Shown here one piece after another: positions 1 to 12,262 of a stretch of DNA of 64,000 nucleotides. This DNA comes from Crambe crambe (taxonomy: Eukaryota > Porifera > Demospongiae > Poecilosclerida > Crambeidae). The number at the start of each line of letters is the position of its first letter. Position 1 is the first letter of the stretch. The stretch lies in the NCBI GenBank assembly GCA_963924555.1, contig OZ004586.1, positions 8,779,634 to 8,843,633 on the forward strand, written 5' to 3'. Below the pieces are notes generated by a model. That model ran no database searches. It saw only the letters and a list, made by a program, of their open reading frames with translations, and had not been told where the DNA came from. Both the position numbers and the translations under genes were made by a program.

Positions 1-3000
1 TAAGGCAACTGATCTTCATTGTTAATAGCTTGGTATGTATGAAGGCTCTTCTTCAGCAGGTTCTCAACCCTAGTCCCCAACTGCTTAAGAAGACACCTAG
101 CTCCAACATTGAGTGTCGTGCCCGAAGCATAAGTTCATCCATAATAAGCTTCTTTTCAGAATAAAACTGAACGACATTGCAAGCCTCACCTTTCAATAGT
201 TTGAATTCTTCTTTAGATGGACAGATTGTTAGATATGCTTCTATCATCTGATGTTTCCTACTGTCAAAATCTCCAAATCGGTCACACTCCTTTACAATCA
301 CAGAAGGGTCTAAGGCCATAGCAATGGTAATATTATGTACAGGACGGCAGTCATTATAGTCTTGCAACAACACTCTTATTTTCGCTACTTCCTTAGAGAT
401 CTGTAAAGACAGTATCTTTTGACCATCTGTAAAATTATAAATGAATAAAATGTAGACTTTGGAAAGGGGGCACATGCATCTCATGCTGCATGGCTCCTAT
501 GCTGATCTATAGATGGATTATTCTATCTCACTCCAGAACCACCTAGCATGTTACTGTGTACCTGCATACTTTGACTTCAGCTTCAGTAAAAACATTCGCC
601 TCCGTGAGGCTTTCCAAATCCCTAATAATAGCTGCTCCCTCTTGTTAGCAGTGAGTTGCTGTTCACATTGGGATGTATTCAGCATCCATTGGCATCCACC
701 TGACAGATACGAGATGTTTTCGTTCAATCTCTTTCAACTTCTTGTCCAGCCTACAGTAACAATAATGGTAGTATCCAAAACCACTATAATAATGTACACT
801 TACCTTGCTACCTCGACATAGTCGTCATCAGGTGCAAGTTGGTTTCTAGAAATGATAAAATGCATGATTAGTGATAGACCACACGCAGCTGTACATAATT
901 ATTGTACAAACATCGTGCCACACAAACATCATGCCAATACTGATGATCACCTCAGCAGGTGGTATGATCGAAGAGTTTGAAAGTAGTTAACCTGCCATTG
1001 AATAAGTTCTGGAAAGAAAAGATAGAAGAGAGAGAGATAAATTTATGGGCAAAACAAACATCAGCAGCTGTAAATTAAATTAAGATACTGTTATTTGGTT
1101 CAGAGTGATTGCTGTATTGCATTCCCTCTTCAGCTATCCATTGCTGAATAACTTGATAGTAATCAGTACCATCAGATCCAGTAGATGTTAACTGATGGAA
1201 GCATTCTTCAGCAATCTGGCATACTTTCTGAGCCCTATCCCATCTCATCAGCAGTAATTTAGCTAAACGGAGTTTGTGTGATAGCTAGCTACTTGAGTTC
1301 ACGACACTTCAATTACATACCTTGGTCCGGTAACCATAGTACACCAAAGCATGTGAAAGAACATCAATGCGACGTGCTGGTCTCATTTCCTTAGTCATCT
1401 TTCCAAATCTTTGTAAATAAGACCACATTCTCTCCATGGTCTCACCATCACTGTGACCAAGTCCTACGCATCTTTTGGGACCGAGGGAAAAGAATAAAGA
1501 TTGTATAACAAACAAAAACTGAGCTGCCAACTTCTAACCTGACAGGAAACCTTATGGCCATACGAGTGGAAAATAGGCAAAGAGAGGGTGATGGACTCCA
1601 GGATGTCAGATCCGTGTGTTAGCTGTGTTGGTAGAAATAGCTATAGCGATATCGTTTCATGTGCTCACCCTTACCTTGAGATGGCTGTACAGAGTACATG
1701 CTATGTCATACGTGATAAATAATTGGTTTGAGTTACTAGGACAGCATAACTCAATCTAAATGTGAATTCAAGTGTCAACAACAACAGAAAACATGCCAGC
1801 CTTCCTACTTATTAAGCTTTCTTTCTAGGCAATCCAAACAATGCATCCATTGAATATGTGACAGTCGAGGGTAGAAATCAAACTTTATTCACGTTTTAGT
1901 CAAAGTTTACTTTTGTCATGACTGATGCTTTACAATAAAAATTTCTGCTTTTCGAACTTTTTTTTTCAAAAGTAGAAAGCGTGAATAAAGTTTGATTTCT
2001 ACCCTCGACTGTCACATATACAATCTTTCCATTGTCCTTTTTACAAGAAAACAATAATGAATTTTCATACACTGTAGTGCTATAATGGTATTGTAGGCAC
2101 ACCTTAGGGCAAGCTGGACATACATTACCAGAATCAAGATGTTCACTTAGGAAGTGAAGATTTCGTAGCTCATAATTCAGTATTTTAAAAGTTTCTATAC
2201 CTGTATTCCTCAAAGGAGTCTCTCAAAGATGAATAAATATCTCGTCTCAATACTGGTGCTATAATCACACATACCTTCAAAACATTGAATGGACAACTAA
2301 AGTAAAGGGCAGTGCAGAAATCTCTCATTGCAACTTGGCATTCAAGCACGAGTGCTTCAGCCCAATTCAATAAACTAAACGTAAATGCCAATCGGGGATG
2401 TTGCTGGCCATAGCTCAGCTCTAGTCTATGTAACTGCAACTGGTTCACAATCACAGCAAACAAACTGAACAGAGTGTTCAAAGCCTAATGAAAGTATACT
2501 TTAAAGTATAGTATTACTGTTATAAAGAACGAACCATATTCATCAATACACTGAAGATTGATATCCCTTTTTGTGTTACACAAGTGTGACAGTCGAATGT
2601 CTATGTGACATTTGCCTTCGACAGTTACATAACTGCCATCCTAATAATGAAATAACTACATATCCATTAGGGGGAAGATCCCTTAGGGGAACATTCCATT
2701 CCATCTATAATAGCACACCATTCAGATATCTTACACGTTCTCACCTCAAATTTCTCTGCAACATGAAAAATATTGACCGTCTTGTGCAGCTTGTTAAAGC
2801 ATTCCAAACAGTAAGAACCAAAAGGTCCACACCGCTGACAGCGAAGTGAAGCTGTACCTTGGCAATTCAAGCATAGCTGATCGAAAGGCATAGCAGTAGA
2901 TTCCGTAACTGCAGCTAACATATTGGGCCTGATTTTCTCCCAGCCAGATACAGAAGACTTGGACTCTAGTTCATACATAGGAAATGGTGGCCCAGAGAAG

Positions 3001-3188
3001 ATCAAATTGGAGCGATTTGTTGAAGCTCTTGGATCCAGAAACTGGTTTGACATATGCAGCACTGTCAGGTTCGATGCAGAGAGGACGTTTAGCCCCAAAG
3101 TCACCCAATTTACGATATTCCTACGAGGCCAGATACACCGAATAATATGGAACTGGCTAAGATGAAGTGACAAGAGATGCAAGTTCAA
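1..3188 (-). pseudogene. KDZ-family transposase, multi-exon, broken and cut by the window edge
   Basis: Pieces read right to left on the - strand match the order of a KDZ (Kyakuja-Dileera-Zisupton) transposase. A CxC2-like cysteine cluster lies near 2750-2880 (CLNC, RCQRC, YCLEC, then LHK and H) and ends at a splice donor (GAG|GTGAGA). A stretch at 2185-2481 holds HPRLAFTFSLLNWAEAL. A CPACPK stretch is at about 2105-2130. SMDALFGLPRKK is near 1815-1850. The family-typical GLGHSDGETMERMWSYLQRF, followed by TKEMRP, is at 1330-1470. An exon at about 1076-1270 follows a GTATGT donor. The C-terminal KYA|DGQK junction crosses an intron at 427-561. KDZ proteins are DNA transposases, often with a cysteine cluster, best known from fungi and some invertebrates. 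The copy looks dead: a MITE interrupts it at 1855-2018, frames change around it and again near 100, and the middle between 1530 and 1815 has no clear exon. The 3' end runs off the window. Confidence 0.75.
1855..2018. mobile_element. TA-flanked hairpin MITE (Tc1/mariner-type) inside the KDZ gene
   Basis: Two perfect 39-bp inverted repeats, 1855-1893 and 1980-2018, begin TATGTGACAGTCGAGGG and enclose 86 bp. TA sits at both outer edges, as expected for a Tc1/mariner-type target duplication. The insert splits a KDZ exon and supplies read-through codons to it. No coding capacity of its own. Confidence 0.75.
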
Positions 3189-3189
3189 T

Positions 3190-4490
3190 TACGAATTTGA
3201 TTCTGGATGAAATTATAAGGATTGCTACGATTTTAGCTAAACATGTTACACTGGAATCCTAAATGTGGCCCTTAAAATTAATATAATCAGGACAGATATA
3301 ATCTCACCTCTGAAATCCGGAATGGACATTTCATCAGGGTCCCACATGTACACCTTGTGTGTACTTTTCGATACGGGGATCTAAATCTGTGTACACTAGA
3401 ACCAGGACACTCTGATGTGCCAATGTATAAAGGACATAAAACAGTATATCTGGGTCGCTTCTGGCATGGTTCAATAGTTTAATTAACTGTATTGGTTGAC
3501 AATCTTGGGCCTATCTCGACTCTGGCTGCTGTCACCACTGATATCGAAGGGAAGGAATGGAGGAGGCACCAGACAGGATCCGAGCAGGAACGTCAGAATG
3601 TTTTTTTTAGTGTGATGCGTGATGCCTTGGGGAAAAATTTCACCACAAAACTGGCCAAGTTGTGCTTGGAGTTTGATGGATCCAGAGCTACCTTACTATT
3701 ACCATACATCTACACATATTACATTACACCGTGCAACCATGCCAACGCAAGGTAGCCTTGCAATTCGAGCAACGTTTCATAATACACCCCTTGACCTCCC
3801 ACCCCCACCTATTCATGTAACTGAACACTCTGATATAGCTAGCTATATAATAAAGCTGATTATACTTTCATGTAGAATAAGCACTGCATAACATTGCTTG
3901 TAACATAACCCTGCTATAGCATGCTTCTTATATCAGTCATATATCAATGTTCTGTTATAGCAAACAGTTTCCACTGTACTTATATCCCTAATATCAATAT
4001 AAGGATATCTTATAGCAGTGAAGTGTTATACTCATTATAATAACGACTTATGCCAAATAAAAAAAATAAATTTAACTAAAGGTACACAAACTATTACATT
4101 ATCATTCCATACTCAAATATTTGAGTAGTTTTGACAAATGCACACCGACCAGCAATTCTACGGTGTAAAACACGCCGGTGATCCTGTTTCATATACCGAA
4201 GAATAACAGGTTACTGAAGAATGGAAGGAGGATGATCTCGAAACCAATTTACACGGACCAATAATATGTGTGATAATGTTATCAAGAACTATCTGGTGCT
4301 TTAAGAATAAGTTCACATTAATAGAGCCTGGCTGAGTTGTATAATCCTGAACATGAATATACAACTTTGACCAACCTTAATATTTGCCCATTAAAAATGA
4401 AAATACTTAAATATCACCCCTGCCCCAGTTTCCATAGCAACCTACCACCACTTAAAAATTATACCCCATTTTTAACAAGTTTAGTATTTA
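3190..4490. other. Intergenic, no recognisable gene
   Basis: AT-rich sequence. An 87-codon open frame at 3492-3755 (+) has no family match I recognise and no clear splice signals that extend it, so I do not call it a gene. No RNA gene or clear repeat boundary was seen. Confidence 0.5.
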
Positions 4491-4516
4491 ACTAGCTATT
4501 ATCTCCTTTCAGAGCT

Positions 4517-4871
4517 ATGAACGAAGGGGAAAGAAGGGCGAAAAATAAACAGCAAGAAGTAACCCCTAGGATGATGTCAGATGAAGAGGAAGCTGATGGA
4601 ATATATATACGCCAACCACCTTCATTTCGATCTGATTTGCTTAATAACTTTATTGCAAAATTGGAGTCATGCCGTGAAAAGGCCCCAAATAAGCAACCAA
4701 GAAAGAGAAGGAAGGATCTTGCAGTCTCAGTCACCAAGTGCAAAAAATTGGATATTAAAACCTGAATTCAGATCTACAAGTGAAGAGATAAGAGTACAAA
4801 TCGATCATGAGAATAATGGTTTAGAGTGTTCTTCTGGAGAAGAAAGTGAAGAATACTACTTATTATTATAA
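4517..4871 (+). pseudogene. C-terminal fragment of a transposon-associated hypothetical protein
   Basis: The open frame starts NEGERRAKNKQQ, has an acidic patch (SDEEEADG) and then RQPPSFRSDLLNNFIAKLES followed by a basic KKRRK-like stretch. From about 4700 the better continuation is in another frame (SQSPSAKNWILKPEF, then an acidic tail ending EESEEYYLLL), so a frameshift is likely. The pattern 'RxPxxRSDxLNxFIxxLE, basic linker, SxSPSAxxW' resembles a C-terminal block I associate with multicopy hypothetical proteins of sponges and cnidarians; I cannot name the family. No upstream exons were recognised. Confidence 0.4.
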
Positions 4872-5150
4872 AACAATATTGCTTATTGAGTCATAATGAC
4901 TTGGTCATAAAACAATTGTATTGTATCGTATCGTTGTTATAGTATTGAACTCGCACAGTGTTATAGAAAGAGAATAGAATGTTTGGTTCTACACCAGTGT
5001 TTGAAGCATCTTATAATACTTATGCTATACTCTATCAATAGACTGGTATAGAGCAGTATATAGAAATGTTATTACCATATACGACCATCTTCTAGAATAA
5101 GAGTGGATATAAGTAGAGTTATACTGTTTGTTTTATACAGTGTGCATTGG
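4872..5150. other. Intergenic, nothing recognised
   Basis: AT-rich sequence without open frames of note or clear repeats. Confidence 0.4.
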
Positions 5151-5400
5151 CTGATCCTTTGGTCTTTGACTGCCAGTCTTCTCTTGGTTATGACTGTCAT
5201 TCGACAGACCGGCTATGCCATGGTAGTTTGTGGAACAATTTCTTAGCCACTAGCTATTCCAGAGGCGCTGCCTATCTCTGCCTTGTTTGATGACTGTTCT
5301 GCAAACTACTGTACAGTGCTACTACTTTCACCGTGGAAGGATGGTATAATGACAAGAGTATGCAACAGTACAGAAGGTGGTACTAATGACACACAGCACA
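5148..5400. repeat. Left copy of an inverted repeat shared with about 24850-25015
   Basis: Segments such as TTTGATGACTGTTCTGCAAA and the following TACTACTTTCACCGTGGAAG region recur in reverse complement, with point differences, at 24850-25015. This is one of several outer pairs that mirror the left and right sides of the 5-27 kb region. Confidence 0.6.
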
Positions 5401-5523
5401 AACTAAGATTGCCATTGGACCATTAGAAATGGAAACGCTAGCTACGACTACAGCAATCTTACCTATGTAGCTGGTTCAAGCTAATCGCACACTTCGGTAG
5501 GTTTTTTTAGCAAACCCAACTCT

Positions 5524-5801
5524 TCTGAAATAATTGGCAAGGCATCGGCAGAAATCGGGTGCATTGCAAAGCTGAACCTTCAGCTTCGTGTCCATTCACA
5601 CGTAATGCCTGGCCTAATGGCCTAGATTGACTTTTGACTTTAGTAATTATGTTTAGATACTATTGGAAAAATTAGAAAATGTTTTAAAATAAAGTCGAAA
5701 GTGAATCTAGGCCATTAGGCCAGGCATTACGTGTGAATGGACATGAAGCTGAAGGTTCAGCTTTGCAATGCACCCGATTTCTGCCGATGCCTTGTAATTC
5801 A
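5524..5801. mobile_element. Hairpin MITE with ~105-bp inverted arms
   Basis: Arms at about 5536-5641 and 5692-5795 are near-perfect reverse complements (GCAAGGCATCGGCAGAAATC outermost, CTAGGCCATTAGGCC inner) around a ~50-bp AT-rich loop. Similarity continues weakly outward (TCTGAA on both sides). A fragment of the inner arm (GTGAATCTAGGCCATTAGG) recurs at about 24825-24850. Non-coding. The target duplication is unclear. Confidence 0.7.
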
Positions 5802-6084
5802 GATATGTGAAGAACCCCAGGGGTGGTTGGGCATGTACGCTCATCAAAGTGGTTTGTAGGCTCAAGAATACAGCCTTTTGTCACATAGGATCTAAGCTTA
5901 TCAAAGTGGATTGTAGGAGCTTGGCTTATCGAAGTGCTTGTGGTGAGCATTTACAGCTTTCTGTATGGAGCTTCCCACCACTTCAATGACTCTGTCTCTC
6001 GGCTTTCTATGTATGAAGACTGCCTGACACGGCAAAATCTTCTAAAGATTTGAAGCACTTGCTCACTTTCAAATTTTTCACATT

Positions 6085-6470
6085 GCCTTAGGATGGTTTT
6101 TGAGAATTTCAATTATGATAATACTAGTATATTGTATATCTGTAATTTCATAGAAATCCTCCTGATGGTTTTTGAGACATGGTATTACAGTAATAACCCC
6201 TTAATGACAAAAAGGAATTCAAAGAATTTCAAATATGTTGTAGGCATATTGTATATCTGTAATTTCATAGAAATCTCTCCGGTGATTTTCAAGATATTGT
6301 ATTATGGTAATAACCCCTTAATGACTTAACAGAATTCAAAAATTTCAAATATGTCGTATGGAATTACTAGTATGTCATATATATGTAATTTCATGGAAAT
6401 CCCTTTTGTTATTGAGGAGTTATAACCATTTGTTGTCATTGGGAGATACCTATACAAGTCTAGCACTAGC
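6085..6470. repeat. Repeat copy shared inverted with about 27065-27345
   Basis: Contains internally repeated units of roughly 115-150 bp (AATTTCATAGAAATC, then GGTTATTAC or TAATAACCCCTTAATGAC). The block, including TTGGGAGATACCTATACAAG at about 6442, recurs in reverse complement at 27065-27345. A related TTAAGGAGTCATAACCATTTG stretch is also at 11925-11955 and inverted at 15625-15650, so this is a dispersed family. Confidence 0.55.
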
Positions 6471-6950
6471 AATAGTGCAGTGCAAGCACATCTCGATCCA
6501 GTTTGCTCCTCTAAATCCAAAAGAAGTCGAACTCACTGCACATGACTTCTCCATTTGTTTTTAGTTCATATTTCCGTGCATGTGTTCAACGTTTATAGTA
6601 CACCTGTAAAGACAATTTGAGTCACAGGGCCCTGCTAGTTCTGGCTTCTTGAAACTTGACCAATCAGACTGCTAGAGAGTTAGTTACATAAGGGGCCCCT
6701 CGCATAACTAAGCTCGTGCGTGTGCGCTTCTCTGGACATACGACACATACATACGTACAGACGAAATTGCCACAGAACTCTTAAATGTGGGGTTTCGCCC
6801 CAATTAAGTGAAACCACAGGATTGCCAGCTTGTACTTTGACATACTGAAAAGGCATGACAACATGTATAAGCTCTAGCTACACGTATATACACACAACTA
6901 TATACACACTTTCAAAATTTTTATGCTGGTAGTTTACAAGGAAGTACAGA

Positions 6951-8324
6951 TCATCTCGACTCTTCCACACTCCATGCTCTATGAGCAGCTTCGTCATACC
7001 GACCTTCGTAAGAGTGGCAGACTGTTATGACATACCTCAATTTTCACAAAATGAGTAACTCACCATTGTGTATCAGCTTTGTTATGAAATCATGTGTAGA
7101 GCCAGCGAGTTCCTGAATCAACATTCCAAACTGCTTCCAATCGAGGTTCTCGCAAGTCCACGAAGCTGTAGGGCACTTGTACATTTCTGACTTTGAATAT
7201 AGCACGTAGAGTGAAGATGGGCCGTCTGTTATACGACAACTTCTATCAATGTCGATTAATATTGCTCTGCTGTTACCATCGAAACATATGTTCTCTAGTC
7301 GGATGTCCAAATGTGCGCTTCCGACACCGTGCAGTTCTTTGATAGCTTCTACGACAGTCTCCACAAGTGGAACAATGTACTGCCTGGCATTGCTTGAACT
7401 TAGTGGGGGGCTGTAGGCATCATATTCGAACCAACCACGGAGAGATGTAGCAATCCTGGGCTTAGCTGTGCGTTGCAAGTCCAGATTGGTAGCGAAATAT
7501 GTTAAGCTAGCAAAAGCTCTACGACCAAGTGGAAATTTATATACCAAGTGCCTACTAGGGCACATGATTACCACTGATTCTCCCGAGTGAAGTTGATAGG
7601 AATCAGCTCCAAATTTGGCGCGTAAGAAACTTACAGTCATGGGGAGAGTGAACCGAGTGCAAGGACCACTAAAAGATGTGGACGTTCTGTTGCCCCAAAT
7701 TTCTAAAACCAGTTGCTTAGCATCTTCTAATTCTAGTTGTGTACAAGTGACGTCGTACTGTACATCTTCATCGTTCCATACACAGTCTACACGTTCGATG
7801 AATCCCTCGCCAATAGGGAAATAAAACCCAGTAGTCTTGGATATGGTAGTGTTATAGTTCCTTTCATATCGACTCTGGTCGATTAGTCCAATTATGAGGT
7901 GGAAGATTGTAGTCTCTCTACCACCAGAGTCGACTTCTACCTGAATTACTAACTCGTCCTCGCCATAGAGAGACACATCTGGAAATTTTCGACCTTGTGT
8001 CCATAGGGAGTTACTTGAAATAGCAGGAGGAAAAGCTTTATTTATTAATATGAGATTGTCCGACTCGTCTCCTAAGCCACACAGACTAGCAAGCCATTCT
8101 TTTACGTCTTCGCACACGGCATCGTGCGAGTCCCTCCAAAAGCAATTTGAGGGAGTGCTGCTCAGTGGTACATCAGTCTGTCTGATTATGTCAAATGGGT
8201 CACTCAGAGCACTAGAAGACTTGGAGTGATTTACCATTCTCCGACTTGGGGCTTTAGAAGCCTTAACCCAAGTTCTCGGGTTAACCGATCGCCTCCTGAG
8301 AAATGAACCAAACGCTTGAGCCAT
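6951..8324 (-). CDS. Two-domain protein: PD-(D/E)XK-like region plus protein kinase-like domain (paralogue A)
   Basis: Predicted 443-aa protein from two exons: 8324-7064, a 42-bp GT-AG intron at 7022-7063, then 7021-6951. Splicing is supported because the joined C-terminus (SYEGRYDEAAHRAW) matches paralogue B at 21731-23184. Residues 1-60 are basic and low in complexity. Residues 105-200 hold KFPDV (PD at 115-116), QVEV (128-131), GLIDQ, TTGFYFP and a conserved WND, a pattern like a PD-(D/E)XK nuclease fold, although the usual final lysine is not obvious. Residues 245-410 look like a kinase: Lys263 (VYK), catalytic loop HLDIRLEN (338-345) and DID (358-360) in place of DFG. Nuclease-plus-kinase fusions are known among Crinkler-type eukaryotic effectors; placing this protein there is inference. 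No signal peptide or membrane segment seen. Activity is unknown. Confidence 0.75.
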
Positions 8325-8340
8325 GACTTCTGCAGGTGAG

Positions 8341-8362
8341 TGTATGTATGTATGTATGTATG
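8341..8362. repeat. (GTAT)n microsatellite
   Basis: About five GTAT units lie 15 bp upstream of the start of the kinase-like gene on the - strand. Confidence 0.8.
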
Positions 8363-8885
8363 AGAGAGTGTATAGAAAGGGTCAGATAAGTCAGGTCCCT
8401 TTTGGCGACATCAGCAACACGTCAAGTTAGTACGTGCATGTGCAGGGATATAGCTACCTGCTGCATGCATTGCTCAGCTCAGGCTCGCCCCCTGCAACGA
8501 TTATCATTCTTATAGTTACTGGCTTGGGAGAAATACAGTCATTGTTAAGGGTTGAAATTTTCCAACTTATAGTAAAAAGATAATCTTGAAAATAAAGGAA
8601 TGTGTAGCAGAGATTTACGGTAGGTACAGGGTATACAGCAACATGTACAACTATGAGGGTGGTTGGAGGTGAGAAATTAAGTAGAAAGGTCAGTATTTTC
8701 ACGATTCAACATGGTTACTTCATTCTCTGTGGGCACAGAGCAAAGCCGCCTACAGCACAGGCCGATAATGCGGAAGTTGTACAGTGTACCATAGTTTCCC
8801 CCCACACCCATGCTAACCAAGTGATATATACATATAGGCTAAAGGACACCATCCAGACAAACAGACCCCTCACTCAACCAACCAA

Positions 8886-10200
8886 ATGCGACAAGTTTTG
8901 CCTGTTAGTTATTTGTTCTGTCTAGCTACAGTACGGGTCGGGAGACTGACAACAGGACTAGGAGCAGAAGCGGAAGTGAGACCAAGTGACAGCTACTACT
9001 ACACAATGAAATATTTTAATTCAGGAGTAGCTGGCAATGAGTGTGACCAGTTTCGACAGCCATTACACTTTAAAAGAAAACGAAGCTGGAGAGAGAACCG
9101 ACAGCTACTACACAGTGAAATATTTCAATAGGAGAGTAAGATAGCTAGTTAGCAAAAGTGACCGACATGTAGTTGCGGTTTTTAGCTTGTATCTAGCTAC
9201 TACACAGTTAGGCATGGGGCTAATATGCTGGGAATAATAGGGCCTCACTGGAATAGCAGCACAATAGGCTAAAAAATCAGAATGAAAGGCTTCAGTCATT
9301 GTTATAGCTCGCTCCCTTGCCTACACATGGGTGCTTTTGAGTGCTAGAATTGCATTCTGAGCAAAAAAAAAATTTTTTTACATCCTTTTCAAATGCTACA
9401 CACAGTTCAAAATAATATATAATGTACTCTTTCAGGACATTTTTGTTGAGAATAATAGGCTGCTATGAAAAGAATAATGGGTCTACTGGAGGAGCACTGC
9501 AGAATAGAATAATAGGCCAAAAAAAGAGCATATTAGCCCCATGCCTATACACAGTGAAATATTTCAATAGTAGCTAGTTAGCAAAAGTGACAGACATGTA
9601 GTTGCGGTTTTTAGCTTGTATCTAGCTACGGTTGAATACTTACCTAGGGAACAGTCCCACGCAGGCAAAAGGGAGCAACGGCAGCTGACTCTAGGAACAA
9701 GCCGACGAGGCAACAGTCCCACAGCAGGCAAACGGGAGCAGGAGAGAGGACTGACAGCTACTACACAGTGAAATATTTCAATAGTAGCTAGTTAGCAAAA
9801 GTGACAGACATGCAGTTGAGGTTTTTAGCTTGTATCTAGCTACGGTTGAATATTTACCTAGGGAACAGTCCCACACGCAGGCAAAAGGGAGCAACAGCAG
9901 CTGACTCTAGGAACAAGCCGACGAGGCAACAGTCCCACAGCAGGCAAACGGGAGCGGGAGAGAGGACTGACAGCTACTACACAGTGAAATATTTCAGTAG
10001 CTAGCTAGTTAGCAAAAGTGACAGACATGTAGTTGCTTGTATCTAGCTACAGTTGAATACTTACGGCTCAGGAGACCAACAACAGGAATGAACGAGCAGA
10101 CTATGGCGCTAGCAGACAGCGAGCAACAACCTGGGAAACTGACAGAGGAAGCGAGGCCTTTTACTTTTATAGGCCCCGCCAGCCTCGCCCTTTCATTTTG
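8886..10200. mobile_element. Left arm of an inverted-repeat element, with ~215-bp subterminal tandem repeats
   Basis: The arm mirrors 20463-21400. CAGCTACTACACA, GTAGCTGGCAA, CATTACACTTTAAAA and GAAAACGAAG occur here on + and there in reverse complement. Inside the arm a unit beginning CACAGTGAAATATTTCA recurs near 9112, 9549, 9762 and 9979, spaced about 215 bp once the MITE at 9209-9547 is removed; each unit includes GGGAACAGTCCCAC. Together with the right arm, which abuts P-like transposase exons, this resembles a foldback or P-like DNA element of about 12.5 kb with long, internally repetitive ends. Confidence 0.55.
9209..9547. mobile_element. hAT-type MITE with 8-bp target duplication
   Basis: The 339-bp element has 21-bp perfect terminal inverted repeats starting TAGGCATGGGGC (9209-9229 and 9527-9547). 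It is flanked by the direct repeat TACACAGT (9201-9208 and 9548-9555). An 8-bp duplication is typical of hAT elements and also of P elements. The interior has several AATAATAGG-like motifs and no coding potential. It lies inside a subterminal repeat of the surrounding arm, so it is younger than the arm. A relative is at 23424-23856. Confidence 0.85.
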
Positions 10201-10385
10201 GCCTGACCTTTGACCCCCATTCACTTAGTGTGTGTGTAATGCTGTCCAGTCGGTACAAGTGGCATGTTCCAGGTTTGTAGAGTAGTGGCACAGATGGGGC
10301 AGTATTTCATAACTGGGGTAGGCACCATCTCTTGTGATACTCGGTTTGCAGTGTGTGGAAATGTGACTGATATTAAGCCTGTAAG

Positions 10386-10830
10386 ATCTCAATCTGGGAA
10401 CAAACCAACTCACTCACTGCTGGCTGTCTCAGAAGGGGGGGGGGGAAATGTGTTAAAAGTCCATGGTGTGATATAATTACAACCTTCCAGTCCATAGCGA
10501 AGCCACAGTGGACTGAATAGCAAATGGACTCTCACTGAATGCTCCACTGTGGTACGTTTGAACCACTTTACTCTCTTTCAATGCCTGGGGTCGATGTTAA
10601 TAAGTCGGGTTTATTCTCTCCACTAAAGCGATCACTTGACAATGATACAAGGTAAACATATTACAGCACACTAATTAAAGCATTTCCTTTTTTACCCAAC
10701 AGTCGAAGCAAGGTGTAGAGAAGATACAGGAGAGATGTTAAGACTAGCTGACTAGTGGTGCGTAATCGGATCCAAGCTGGCAGTTCCACTCGTCTAGAGA
10801 TTACCCCCTCCATAGCTTATAGCTTCGACG
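10386..10830. repeat. Copy A of a dispersed repeat (direct copy at 12263, inverted near 13500)
   Basis: CAATCTGGGAACAAACCAAC, CTGGCTGTCTCAGAAGGGG, TTTACTCTCTTT, ATGCCTGGGGTC and CTAGCTGACTAGTGGTGCG are shared in the same order with 12263-12785, and in reverse complement with 13500-13770. Non-coding. Confidence 0.65.
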
Positions 10831-10899
10831 TCATCTGGTAAGACCCTATGAGTTGTCATTTTTGCAACTGCATATTCTTATCTCTATGTGTGGCAACCA

Positions 10900-11490
10900 A
10901 TCCTTAGCTAGCCAGTTTGTTAGCTGATGAACCACCTGTGTGTGGCTGTACCGTGACATGTATATTTTATTCTCGTCGCTACGGCTGACTCGAAACACTC
11001 ACACAGCTTGCTGTGCAGGGGATCCCTAAGGAAACCGAGGAGCTTGAGGTCAAAGGTTTAGTCATGTATCCCGATTCGTAATCGTCTTAGAAGGTCACAT
11101 CTCTGTAGATGCAATACGGGTAGCCAATAGCATATCGATTCGGGATACCACTCTGATGGGGCCCATTGTATTTGAATAGCACATGAATATAAACGTTTTC
11201 ACTGGCTGACAGGAATCATCAATCGATGTGAATTTTAATACAAGTAGTTTGGTAATATGTGATAAGCAGGTCTAACGAAATCTGTGTAAACTTGAGGCCG
11301 TTTCTGAATAGATGCAGGTTTTTATTGCAGTCAATTTGTGCTTTACATTTGGACAGCCGACTTGCAGATGAGACTGACCTGTGGTAACCACAACCTTAAA
11401 TCAGTGTGTGGAATGCCAAGTTGTGTGTTCAGGCACAGGTGGTACCATTATAATTATGAGCTAGAGCCAAATAAAAATAATGTGGCCTGA
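10900..11490. repeat. Left arm of an inverted duplication (partner 13970-14640)
   Basis: TTGAGGCCGTTTCTGAATAG, TGCAGTCAATTTGTGCTTTA and GTGTGGAATGCCAAGTTGTG recur in reverse complement at 13970-14640 with small indels. Part of the nested palindrome centred near 13 kb. Confidence 0.65.
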
Positions 11491-11899
11491 ACCCATCCAT
11501 TATGTCACCCATTATAATTATGGGCTTGAGCGTAGGTAACCTGCAGGTGGAGCAAACCCACATGGGATGTCTGCTGAGTAGACACATTATGGAATACTGG
11601 TGACATGATGGATGAGTTCAGGCCACATTATTTCGATTTGGCCGGTGTGAAGTTCTTATCACCGTCTTGCCTATATCATTGGTAGGGACATGCAAATGCT
11701 GGCATAATATACTTCCAGAGGTTGGCAGATATTGATGTCGAGTTCTTAGAGTAGCCACCTATGTAATACGGATGGCACGGATGCTGGCTATGGAAGATTA
11801 CTTTATTTGCATTGGTGGTTGCCGCTAAGGTTTAAGGATTAAGACCCGAGAGGTATACCACCCATGTCCTAATTATTACGCCCACGTAAATACAATAAG

Positions 11900-12245
11900 A
11901 CTTTGATGTTTATTCAATCTACCCTTTGTTATTAAGGAGTCATAACCATTTGTCCAGGAATCCACGGAAGAAACTCGGTAGGAAGGTGCAAGGGACTGGA
12001 TATCTAGAGACCAGGCAATTCAACCTACATGTCTGCCAATGGTAAAATTTATCGTGCCTCGTCACTTTTATCACTGTCACCTTGATTTGACCATCTCTAA
12101 TCACAGAAATGGCAGAAGGTCAGCACACTAGCAACCCCAACAGCTCGTCAACAGGTGGTTGACTGTTCCCTTGAGGTCAACCTCACTCGAGATAGTGTTG
12201 ATTAGCTGTATGCTGTTGAGTGATAACTGACCAGTGTGCTGCATG
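11900..12245. repeat. Left arm of an inverted duplication (partner 15340-15680)
   Basis: AGGAGTCATAACCATTTGTC, GACCAGGCAATTCAACCTA and CAACAGGTGGTTGACTGTTC occur in reverse complement at 15340-15680. A third partial copy is near 17505-17560. Confidence 0.65.
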
Positions 12246-12262
12246 TGAATAGTAAGGCTATG

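Noticed and set aside
513-821. 102-aa open frame on +
   Set aside because: Antisense to KDZ exon sequence on the - strand (RRRMFLLKLKSKYA).
3492-3755. 87-aa open frame on +
   Set aside because: No recognised motif, no splice support, and in repeat-like surroundings.
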